A DNA stretch of 11,076 bases, from positions 1-11,076 of the forward strand of contig CAYHHA010000041.1 of assembly GCA_964356315.1 (NCBI GenBank). The letters run 5' to 3'. Source of the DNA: CAYGFH01 sp964356315 (GTDB lineage Bacteria > Patescibacteriota > Microgenomatia > UBA10105 > UBA927). Below, piece after piece: positions 1-9,300 of the stretch (within the stretch, counting starts at the first letter, position 1; every line of letters starts with the position of its first letter). Below the pieces are notes generated by a model, which saw nothing but the letters and a program-made list of their open reading frames with translations, searched no databases and was not told the origin of the DNA. The position numbers and the translations under genes are program-made.

Positions 1-56
1 TGCATGTCCATAGTCTACATGGCCATGCCGGATATTTACGGAGAATTATGCGATAG
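1..56 (+). CDS. Possible C-terminal tail of an upstream gene (partial, unidentified)
   Basis: Frame 3 is open from the window edge to a TAG at 54-56 and would encode 17 residues rich in His, Gly and Arg (HVHSLHGHAGYLRRIMR). I cannot assign a family. Frame 1 is also open, to a TAA at 73-75, so the choice of frame is uncertain; frame 3 is preferred because its stop lies before the dedA promoter. The segment contains a perfect 10-bp palindrome, CATGGCCATG at 18-27, which may be chance. It could equally be non-coding. Confidence 0.25.
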   Translation, partial: HVHSLHGHAGYLRRIMR

Positions 57-78
57 GTGGAAGTATGGTGCATAAATA

Positions 79-95
79 TGATATGATGTTTTTCT
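79..95 (+). promoter_or_regulatory. Extended -10 promoter of dedA, probably giving a leaderless mRNA
   Basis: TGaTATGAT at 79-87 is an extended -10 element whose hexamer (82-87) matches TATAAT at 5 of 6 positions. Its last base is 8 nt before the dedA ATG, so the expected transcription start is at or within about 2 nt of the ATG. No convincing -35 and no Shine-Dalgarno are seen, consistent with an extended -10 promoter and a leaderless transcript. Inference from spacing only. Confidence 0.55.
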
Positions 96-782
96 ATGGA
101 AATCGGTGCAGCTGTGTTAGATTTTTTTCTTCATTTAGATAAGCATCTTAGTGACGTCGTGCTCCAGTATGGAATATTAAGTTATGGAATTTTATTTTTC
201 ATCGTATTTGCGGAAACGGGACTCGTCATATTGCCGTTTCTCCCAGGGGATTCTCTTTTGTTTGCAGCGGGGGCACTGAGCGCCCTAGGCACGCTGAATT
301 TCCCACTCGTGCTTGTTTTGTTTATGGTGGCTGCAATCATCGGAGACACAGTGAATTATGCGATTGGAAAATTTTTCGGAAAAGCGATTGTCGATAATCC
401 AAAAATCCCGTTTATCAATCAGGAGCATATCGATAAAACTGAGCAGTTCTATAAAAAGCATGGGGGAAAAACAATTATCTTAGCCCGATTTGTTCCGATT
501 GTGCGCACATTTGCTCCGTTTGTAGCCGGTGTCGGATCTATGCATTATAGAACATTTATTTGGTATAACATTGTCGGTGGCATCGTATGGGTGTCACTTT
601 TTACCAGCGCTGGGTACTTCTTTGGAAATATGGAAGTCGTTCAGAAAAATTTCCATTATGTGATCGTCGCCATCATCGTGCTTTCTGTCATCCCGATGAT
701 CTATGAATATATTCAGAATAAACGAAATCCCGATGTGCCTGGTGTTTCTGAGAAAAATCTCGAAAAAATAGTAAACGAATAA
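96..782 (+). CDS. dedA: DedA-family membrane protein (VTT/SNARE-associated fold), probable undecaprenyl-phosphate flippase
   Basis: A 228-residue polytopic inner-membrane protein. DedA-family proteins are half-helical-hairpin transporters; several return undecaprenyl phosphate across the membrane for peptidoglycan and other envelope polymers. The signature blocks are complete: ETGLVILPFLPGDSLL (residues 40-55) and ARFVPIVRTFAPFVAG (130-145), followed by two C-terminal hydrophobic stretches (about 156-176 and 187-204) and a polar tail. Charged residues E40, D52, R131 and R137 align with those essential in E. coli YqjA, so the protein should be active. By motif recall it resembles E. coli DedA itself rather than distant homologues. 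ATG 96 is chosen because it follows a -10 element at leaderless spacing; there is no Shine-Dalgarno. It sits 91 nt upstream of pbpC, fitting a lipid-carrier supply role. The substrate is inferred from the family, not shown here. Confidence 0.93.
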   Translation: MEIGAAVLDFFLHLDKHLSDVVLQYGILSYGILFFIVFAETGLVILPFLPGDSLLFAAGALSALGTLNFPLVLVLFMVAAIIGDTVNYAIGKFFGKAIVDNPKIPFINQEHIDKTEQFYKKHGGKTIILARFVPIVRTFAPFVAGVGSMHYRTFIWYNIVGGIVWVSLFTSAGYFFGNMEVVQKNFHYVIVAIIVLSVIPMIYEYIQNKRNPDVPGVSEKNLEKIVNE

Positions 783-837
783 CTATTTGTTCGTCGCCGT
801 GTCTCTTTTGAATCTCCGTATCGAATACCCTCTTCAT

Positions 838-873
838 TTGCAGAGCACAGGGGTATCAACGCATAATAGAATC
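838..873 (+). promoter_or_regulatory. Promoter of pbpC with -10 abutting a GTG start
   Basis: CATAAT at 862-867 matches the -10 consensus at 5 of 6 positions and ends 6 nt before GTG 874; TTGCAG at 838-843 is a weak -35 with an 18-nt spacer. The predicted transcription start falls on the GTG, implying a leaderless mRNA. A 6-bp dyad, ATACCC (825-830) and GGGTAT (851-856), brackets the -35 and might be an operator, but it is short enough to be chance. Confidence 0.5.
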
Positions 874-3318
874 GTGAAACGATTATATCGAGGTACTCAA
901 AAAAAATTCTCAACGTATATTGTCAGTGGGATCGTATGTCTTTTTGTCGTTGCTCTCTCTGTTTGGACGTATCCGAATTTTGATACAACGGGCACAATAA
1001 AAATATATGATTCGCGAAAGACACTCCTCTATGAGTCTGCTGGGGAAATTGGAAAAAAGAATCCCGTACCGTATAGTGCGTTTCCTGCCACGGTACGCAG
1101 TGCCGTTATCGCTGCTGAGGATCAGACATTTTGGAACAACTATGGCATAGACACGCGCGGGATGATGAGAGCGTTGATAGAAAATATACGGGAGGGAAAA
1201 ATCGTAAGTGGAGCCAGTACCATAACACAGCAGTTAGCGCGATTTTCTATTATTTCCCCGCAACAGATTCCAAAAAGAACGGTTCTAAGAAAAATTCGAG
1301 AAGTACTCATGGCGCTTCGTATTTCTTTGTTTTATACGAAACAAGATATCCTCACTAAATATTTAAATGGGATTTATCTTGGAAATTTATCGTATGGGGT
1401 TCAGTCTGCGTCGAGAGTCTATTTTGATACTGATATCGAAACAGTGTCGTTGGCGCAAAGCGCACTGCTTGCAGGGATTATTTCTTCCCCTGAAATGAAT
1501 AACCCGTTTACTTCGTTTACTCGGGCGAAGGAGCGTCAGAAGTATGTGCTTGATCGCATGGAATCATTATCGATGATTTCCAAAGATCAGAAAGAATCTG
1601 CACTTTTGGAACCGATTGTGTTATCGGAAAAAACATCATACCGACCTGCTTCTCATGCTGTGGAGTATGTGAAGAGTCAGCTCCAGAAGTTGGCAATCGA
1701 GTCCAAACATGGGCTTCGCGTCTACACTACCATCGATGGTCCGCTGACAAACCTCAGTGAACAGATATCAACCAGGTGGATAACAGCGCTCGCTCGGGAG
1801 CATGACGTGAGTAACGCGGCGCTCGTGCTTTTGGATACGGATTCCGGCGCTATACGCGTGATGATGGGTGGGGTGAATTATGCGGATGCTTCTCGTTCTG
1901 GTCAAGTGAATATGGCAACTGCACTACGGCAACCTGGATCAGCTTTGAAACCTGTGACGTATGCGGCTGCATTTGCCAAAGGGTATACCCCTGCCACAGT
2001 TATCTACGATGTGCCGACAGTCTATAAAACAAAAAAAGGAGAAGGGTATGCGCCAAACAATTATGATGGAAGGTTTCATGGAATGGTGCTTGCGAGAGAA
2101 GCACTGGCGTCTTCTTTGAATTTGCCAGTGGTTGAATTGTTGTCTAGAATCGGAATCCCCGCGTTTATACAAACTGCACGAGATGCCGGAATAACCACGT
2201 TTTCCGAGGAAGCCAGATATGATTTATCCCTCACGCTGGGAGGCGGGGAAGTGACACTGTTGGATTTGACGAATGTGTACGCGACATTCGCGAGGGGTGG
2301 GCAAATGATTCCGCCTCATGTGATTGATGCGATTACTGATGATGATGGACGCACACTCTATACACATGCCAGAGATACTGCGAAGCCAGTATTTGGAAGT
2401 ATGAGCGAAACAATTGCATATCTAATTTCTCATATATTATCTGATCCGAAAGCGCGTATGTTTGGATTTAGCGAAAAAAATCCCTTGGTGCTTTCTCATA
2501 CTGCGGCGGCAAAAACAGGAACAACGACAGATTGGCACGACAACTGGACTGTCGGATATACGCCGGACTATAGTGTCGGAGTTTGGGTGGGAAACACTGA
2601 TAATCATCCGATGCGCCAGATCACCGGTGTCGTTGGGGCGGCGCCAATTTGGCACGAGTTTTTTGAAGAACTTTTGAAAGGTGTCCCGGAAAAACAGTTT
2701 GCTCGTCCTGGTGGAATAGAGGAAGTGGTGGTGTGCGCTATAGATGGTAAGCGAGATGATGGGATCTGTCCTGAAAAAAAGAAGGAATTATTTTTGTCTG
2801 GGAGTGCGCCTGTCGAACAATCAACGACCTATGCACAGGTACTCATCGATACACGAAACGCCCTTCGGGCTACAGAGAGCTGCGCTCTGGGATTTGTAAA
2901 AGAGCTGATCCTCCCGACGTATCCGAAAGAAGTGTATGCATGGGCTGTTGCAAACAATGTGCCGAGAGCTCCTTCGGAATTTTCCCCGCTTTGTGCCAAG
3001 CAGACTGCGAATGCCTCGGCTTCGTACTTAGCTATTGTCTATCCTCGCGAAAAAACGGTGTTTGAAAATGCTCCAGAGCTCGTGAATAATCAGGCGGTGG
3101 TGTTTGAAGTTTCGTATTCAGAGGATATCGCCTCGGTATCGTGGTTTGTTGATGGGAAAAATGTGGGGACAGTATCGAATATTCCGTTTTCTTTTGGATG
3201 GACGTTAACCCAAGGGGCGCATAGTATCTATGCCGTTGGTGAGACGCGTCGTGGCTTGACTGTGAAGAGCGGGGCCGTGAATTTCCGTGTCGTGGACTAT
3301 GAGGGATCTCGGTATTGA
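874..3318 (+). CDS. pbpC: Penicillin-binding protein 1C (bifunctional peptidoglycan glycosyltransferase/transpeptidase)
   Basis: An 814-residue class A PBP polymerising lipid II and cross-linking peptides outside the cytoplasmic membrane. Numbered from GTG 874: a short basic N-terminus, a membrane anchor at about 15-33, then a GT51 domain with catalytic E82 in EDQTFW, GASTITQQLAR (113-123) and second Glu E143. The transpeptidase has S356-A-L-K359, S414-L-N416 and K547-T-G-T. The Cys-containing linker after the transpeptidase and a C-terminal Ig-like domain (about 710-805) match the BiPBP_C domain that defines PBP1C. Length is normal for the family. The frame is open back to TTG 787, but GTG 874 is preferred: it follows a -10 element and gives a standard basic-then-hydrophobic N-terminus. 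Oddities: the usual His in the first GT51 motif (EDxxFxxH) is Asn, and the ILExYLN motif reads ILTKYLN. The A2M gene follows after 33 nt, a known pairing. Confidence 0.95.
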   Translation: MKRLYRGTQKKFSTYIVSGIVCLFVVALSVWTYPNFDTTGTIKIYDSRKTLLYESAGEIGKKNPVPYSAFPATVRSAVIAAEDQTFWNNYGIDTRGMMRALIENIREGKIVSGASTITQQLARFSIISPQQIPKRTVLRKIREVLMALRISLFYTKQDILTKYLNGIYLGNLSYGVQSASRVYFDTDIETVSLAQSALLAGIISSPEMNNPFTSFTRAKERQKYVLDRMESLSMISKDQKESALLEPIVLSEKTSYRPASHAVEYVKSQLQKLAIESKHGLRVYTTIDGPLTNLSEQISTRWITALAREHDVSNAALVLLDTDSGAIRVMMGGVNYADASRSGQVNMATALRQPGSALKPVTYAAAFAKGYTPATVIYDVPTVYKTKKGEGYAPNNYDGRFHGMVLAREALASSLNLPVVELLSRIGIPAFIQTARDAGITTFSEEARYDLSLTLGGGEVTLLDLTNVYATFARGGQMIPPHVIDAITDDDGRTLYTHARDTAKPVFGSMSETIAYLISHILSDPKARMFGFSEKNPLVLSHTAAAKTGTTTDWHDNWTVGYTPDYSVGVWVGNTDNHPMRQITGVVGAAPIWHEFFEELLKGVPEKQFARPGGIEEVVVCAIDGKRDDGICPEKKKELFLSGSAPVEQSTTYAQVLIDTRNALRATESCALGFVKELILPTYPKEVYAWAVANNVPRAPSEFSPLCAKQTANASASYLAIVYPREKTVFENAPELVNNQAVVFEVSYSEDIASVSWFVDGKNVGTVSNIPFSFGWTLTQGAHSIYAVGETRRGLTVKSGAVNFRVVDYEGSRY

Positions 3319-3351
3319 TGTTTCAAAGGTTTGCGTAAATAATGTATATAC
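3315..3351 (+). promoter_or_regulatory. Promoter of the A2M gene overlapping the pbpC stop codon
   Basis: TTGATG at 3315-3320 (4 of 6 to TTGACA) and AATAAT at 3338-3343 (5 of 6 to TATAAT) are separated by exactly 17 nt. The -10 ends 8 nt before ATG 3352, so the predicted transcript begins at or next to the start codon. The -35 overlaps the TGA of pbpC at 3316-3318. There is no Shine-Dalgarno at a usable distance. This allows the A2M gene to be transcribed separately from pbpC, although read-through is also possible since no terminator lies between them. Confidence 0.55.
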
Positions 3352-6300
3352 ATGCTCAAAGACTATAGTGGAAAGGTTCTGCGATTTGTGCGGAGTTTTG
3401 GCTGGGTGAGAACCGGGGCTTCTTTGCTTCTTTTGTTTGTTTCTATCTTTTGTTTTGTGCTCTTGTGGCGACGCGCTTCTGACTATGTGTATATGTATCT
3501 CTTGTTTCATTACCGAGAGTCTCTTGGTGTTATGATCGCTGTCGTTGTGGGCGGATATATCCTCTCGACTACCAGAGCTCTGTGGTACCCGAAGGTGATG
3601 ATGTGGGTAGCTAAATTTCAAACACAGGTGATTCCTGCTGTGCTTCGATTCAGTCATGAAAAAATCCAAAAAATGAAGGACTGGGTCATTCGATTTCGAC
3701 AGGTCGAGCCGAAAGAAAAATGGTCTATGGTACGGCGCCCCATTTATTTTATCGTAGCGTGTTATCTCGTGATACTCGTGGGTCCGTATTTTTTCCCTCC
3801 AAGAGTTGCGACATCTTTTCCTGCAAACGCATCTATAGAAGCGCCGCTTTCTGGGGCAATTGAGATTATTTTTTCCCGTCCCGTGATCAGAAGTACCGTC
3901 GAGCGAGGGGTTGCGATTTCTCCTGCTGTTGATGCTCAATTTTCTTGGGAAGGAAATCAAAAGTTCACGATTACTCCCAAAAAAGCATTGGAGCGAGGAA
4001 AAAACTATCGCGTCACACTACCTGGAACCATCCTTTCGACTTTTGGGATTCCTCAGTTTGTTCCTGTATCGATTTCATTTGAAACTGTTGGTAATCCTGT
4101 TGTCGCGGTTGCGTCTCCAGAGGATGAGGCTCCGGAAGATGGTACTCCGATTACCGTAGTATTTGATCGACCAATGATCCCACTGACGACTGCAACAAAT
4201 AGTGCACTTAAAAAAAGTGCGTTTCAAATAACTCCAGAGATCCCCGGAGAAGGACGATGGCTTGGAACAACGGCATATCAATTCCGCCCGTCTTCGCGGT
4301 TTAAAAAAGCGAGTACCTATACCATCACTGTTCCTAAGGGTCTGCCATCGGCAGATGGAGGAAGTTTGCAATCTGACTATACGTGGTCGTTTACGAGCGT
4401 TCGTCCGAGGGTGGTCGCGAGAAGTCTGGAGCGAGGATATCAGTATGCCTCGCCTACCGCGTCTGTTTCTGCGACATTTAATCAGCCTATATTGCCGGCA
4501 TCTGCGAGCGAGTCTTTTGCTGTGTATGATGCAAACAATAATCGAGTACCAGGGAAGGTCGTGGTGTCAGGCGCGATGGTTGGATTTTATGCCACGGGTG
4601 GACTGTCGCGGGAAGAAACATATACGGTAAAAGTGGCTCCGGGTCTTCGAGGAGTAGAGGGGGATAATGGGATGGAAGTGGAGGATTCGTGGAATTTTTC
4701 TGTAAGTCCTAAGCCTTCGGTTTTGCGCACTGATCCTCAGAATAATGCAGGGGAAGTGGGAGAGTTGTATCGAATCTCTGTGAATTTCCGTTCACCGATG
4801 AAGCAATCATCATTTGAAAATGCGATTAGTATTTTCCCAAAGCCTGAGATAAAACCATCGTATTATGTGTCAAGTTATAATGGGGAGAATGTATTGTCTA
4901 TTAGCACTTCTCTCGCGCGTTCTACGCGGTATAGTGTGACCATCGGAGGAAATGCAACCGATCAGTACGGCGCACCGCTGGGGAGTCCATACACATTTTA
5001 TTTTGATACCGCGCCGTACAAACCTGCAATTAGTATGTATCCGCAGGGGACGTACTTTGGAGCATTTAATCAAAAGATAACACCAAGAATTGTTGCGTCG
5101 GTCGTGAATGCGAATTCGGTGGCGTATACTTTGTATAAATTATCGCGCAATGATTTTTTGGATCTCTACCAAAAGCGATACACACCAAAATGCGATAGTG
5201 ACGAAGCCTGCAGAACATGGCAATCGTACGATACGAGTAAGTTAGAAAAAGTTCGCACGTGGAGTGAAACATACGAAGCTGAAAAAAATACCCCTGTCCA
5301 TGTCGTGACAAAGGTGACAATGCAAAATGGATCTCCTATCGCAAGTGGTATGTATCTGTTGGACATGCGGATCCCCTCTGGAGCGCATGACAATATGGTG
5401 ATGATAGTGTCTGACAGTACATTGACGGTGAAAAAAAGCGCGAACCAGATTTTTTCGTGGAGCGTAAATCAAACAACAAACGACGTATTGCCCGGCATGA
5501 ATATCCAAGTAACTGATGTGTGGGGAAATACCCTGGCGCAGGGAAACAGCAATGCAGACGGTGTGTTTATGAAGGATGTAAATTTGAAAGGGCAAGAGCA
5601 ACTGTTGGTGTGGGGGGTGAAAGGGGCTGATACTGTCGTTGCTTCTGATGCATGGGGCGAGGGGATAAATGCGTATGATTTTGGATTGCCGAATTATTAT
5701 AATCCCAACGAATCAAAGGAGTATCCGACGGATCAGGAGTATAAATTGTATGTAACGGTCGATCGTCCAATTTATCGTCCTGGACAAAAAGTGTATTTTA
5801 AAGGGGTAATCCGAAAAGATTCCGACGGGGCGTATGAGCAGATTCCACCGAGTGAGATGGTGGTGGTGGAAGTGACCGATGCAACGAATAAAGAGATCTA
5901 TACGAAAAATCTCCCGATGACTTCTTTTGGTTCTTTTTCTTCTGATATGACTCTAGGGAGTAAGACCGAATTGGGATTTTATACTGTGAAGGCCAGTTAT
6001 AAAGGAAATGAATATCGACAGCAATTCCAAGTGGAAGAATATAAAAAACCAGAACTTGCAGTGTCTGTGGTCCCAAACAAACCGTCATATATACAGGGAG
6101 ATGTCGCAACAATTGGGATAAGCGCTTCGTACTATTTTGGTGCGCCTGTTGCGGACGCGCCTGTTGAGTGGACGCTGAAAACTGAGGATTCTTCGTTTCG
6201 ATGGGATAAGGATTGGCGATATGAATTTGGAGACCCTGACTCGTATTGGAATAGATCGTGGTGGTACTACACAGGAGAGAATTTTTCGTCGGGTGAAGAA

Positions 6301-9300
6301 ATTGGTGAAGGAAAAGGGAAGACGAATAGTAAAGGAGAATTAACAATAACCCCTCCGATAGGAATCGGTGCATATGCAACAAGTCAAAGCATGGTGGTGG
6401 AAGCGGTCGTCAATGACATCAGTAATCAATCAATCGCAGGGTCAGAAAGGTTTTCCGTACATAAGGCAGGAGTATTTGCGGGTATTCACCCTCTGAGTTA
6501 CGCCAACACTTCAGGAAAAGAAGCGAAGGTGGAGATTGTCACGGTCGACACAAAAGGCAATGAGCTGTCGTCTATCCCTGTTGCGCTTGAATTTTATAAG
6601 CGCACGTGGCTCAGTGTTCGAGAAAAAAATCCTGACGACGGAGTGTTTTACTATACGAGTAAAGCGTCCGATGCACTGGTGTCTACCTCTTCTGTAACGA
6701 CGGATACGCTCGGGCGAGCAGTTGGATCATTTGTGCCATCTGAAGGTGGGACATACAAGGTGATCGCAAAAGTGCGAGACGCGAGTGGAAATACGTATAC
6801 GAGTGGATCTTTTGTATGGGTATCTGGATATGGGTTTCAAGCGCCTCGAGAAAATAATGATCGTATCGTTGTGGTATCTGATAAACAAGATTATCTCGTA
6901 GGCGAGACGATGTCGATATTTGTCGCATCGCCGTTTGCTTCAGCATCTGCAAAAACGCTTTTGACTGCAGAGCGAGGAAATATATTGGCATACAAAGTTG
7001 TGGATACGAATGACACATCAAATAATTTCCAGCTCCCGATACCTCCATCATATTCACCGAATATATTTATCGGAGCTGTGGTGATAAAGGGAAGCGATCA
7101 AGTAAAAAATCCACCTGAATTTAAAGTAGGGTATACACAGGTAAAAGTGACAGATAAAAAACAGCAGTTGGATATAAAAATTAGCACTGATAAACAAAAA
7201 TATAAACCTGGAGACACGATGAAAGCGACTATCCAGACGAATGATTTGTTGGGTCATCCTGTGTCAACGGAGCTCGCGGTCGGATTGGTGGATAAGGCAG
7301 TGTGGGATCTCTCTAGTGTGGAGTTGCCGGATATTTATAAAACATTTTATCAACCAAGAAATCTAGAGGTGGCGACGTCTCAGCTGTTGACCATATCTAT
7401 AGATAGAATAAATGCTAACACGAACTTGGGTTCAAAAGGCGGTAGTGGTGGTGGATGCTTTTTAGGAGGCACGGAAGTGTTGATGGCAGGCGGAGTCTCA
7501 AAACCAATTGAAGATGTTGTCATAGGGGATCGAATCCTTACTCGAAAATCAGACAACGCGACCGAGCTTGTCGAGGCGAGCGTGCTCTCAACTAGTAAAC
7601 ATACCGTTCCTTCGTATCTCATCGTTAACGGAATGTTGCGTGTCACCGGGGAGCATAGGTTGTTTGTAAATGGTGGATGGAAGATGGCGGCGTTTTTGGA
7701 AAAAGGAGACGTACTCTATGATGCAGATAATCACCCTGTTTCTGTCTACTCTATCGAGCGAATGCGTGGATCATATGATGTGTATAACTTTGAGGTAGAG
7801 ACATATCATACGTATTTTGCAGGTGGAGTGTATGTGCATAACCAAAAAGGTGGATTTGATTCGTCTCGAAGTAATTTCCCTGATACGGCGTTTTGGAATC
7901 CTGAAATAAAAACAAATCAGCAAGGCGCAGCGGTCGTGTCTATACCACTCCCTGATAGTTTAACAACGTGGAGATTAGGGGTAATCGCATCCTCTAAAGA
8001 ATCTGCGTTTGGCTCTAGTACAAAAGAGGTGGTGGTTGGAAGAGATGTGCTGGTGCGCCCATTTGTGCCACGCTTTGTGTCTGTGGGAGATAAGCCAACA
8101 CTCGGCGGCATCGTCGTAAATACGAGTGGGAAGGATCAATCTTTTGATGTCCGGCTAGAAAGTGAAGGAGTCCGAGTTTTGGAAGCAAACACAAAACGGG
8201 TACAGATCGCCGATGGTCAACAAGCACGAGTTACCTGGAAAACAGAGGTAGACGCTGTGCCAAATGCAACGCTCACGCTGCGCGTTATGGATGAAAACAA
8301 GAATGAAAAAGATGCAGTGCGCATCCCACTTCCTGTACTGTCTTACAGTATCCCTGAGACGGTTGCGGTGTCTGGACAGGCAAATGGAGGCAATGCGAAA
8401 GAGACAATAACACTGCCAAAAGAAATTGATTCAACTCAAGGATCGGCGACCATTGATATCACACCATCTTTGGGTGGAGTGGGACTTTCTGGATTATCGT
8501 ACATGCTTTCGTATCCGTATGATTGTGTGGAACAGAGTGTTAGTAGATTTACCTCTGCACTTTCTGTTCATACAGTTTTGTCTCGCGGAGGGTTAGATGC
8601 TTTGGGTGTATTTTCCAAAAAACAGTTGAGCGATGTGGTAACGAGTGGAGTTTCTAGACTGGTGTCGACGCAACATGCTGATGGGGGATGGGGATGGTGG
8701 ATTGATCAGCCGAGTGATCCGCTTTTTAGCGCATATGCACTATTGGGGCTTCTTCGTGCAAAAAAAACATTCACGGTTCCCGCGCAAACTATCGATCGGG
8801 CGACCGCATATGTGTTTGATCTCATACAACGGGGAGAGACGAGTGTAAACCAAGATACACAAGCGTATCTCCTATGGGTGCTTTCGGAGTCTGGGAAAAA
8901 TGTGTCTTCGTATGCATCGGTGTTGTTTGCACGACGATTTGAGCTTTCTATTGAAGCTCGGGCAAATCTTGCGGTGGCGCTGTATAAGAGTGGAAATGCA
9001 AGTGAATCCAGAAGACTCAAAAATGAGTTGGTGAGTTTGGCAAAAAATACTGCGACAACTACTCATTGGGAAGAATCTGGACGAGGGTATCGATACTTTG
9101 GATCAAACATTTCTACAACGTCGAGGGTTCTGTCTGCGATTTCCATCATGGACGGGCGAAGCCCACTCGTAGAGCAGAGTATTCGGTATTTATTGACGAG
9201 TCGAACAGATGGGCATTGGGCGACCACGTGGGATACGGCCTCTGCGATTGCGTCGATTTCTGATGTGATGCTATCTAAAAAAGAAGAAAAGGCTGAGTAT

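Noticed and set aside
1..75. Frame-1 reading ending at TAA 73-75 as an upstream gene tail
   Set aside because: Possible, but it runs up to the dedA promoter and its residues resemble no family I know; frame 3 is slightly preferred and neither is secure.
787..873. N-terminal extension of pbpC starting at TTG 787
   Set aside because: It would add 29 residues without homology-like character, has no ribosome site, and begins 5 nt after the dedA stop. GTG 874 has a well-placed -10 and yields a normal basic-hydrophobic N-terminus.
3205..3960. 251-codon open frame on the minus strand
   Set aside because: It lies across the pbpC end and A2M start, both well supported; its product is Arg/His/Ser-rich low-complexity antisense with no recognisable domain.
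5798..6382. 194-codon open frame on the minus strand inside the A2M gene
   Set aside because: Its composition (Leu/Ser/Tyr/His/Pro-rich) is typical of antisense to a beta-rich protein; no start signal or domain, and the + strand domain structure is continuous.
7456..7842. Active homing mobile intein
   Set aside because: There is no endonuclease domain (129 residues only), no +1 nucleophile, and no composition shift from the host gene, so a resident intein-like domain fits better than a mobile element.
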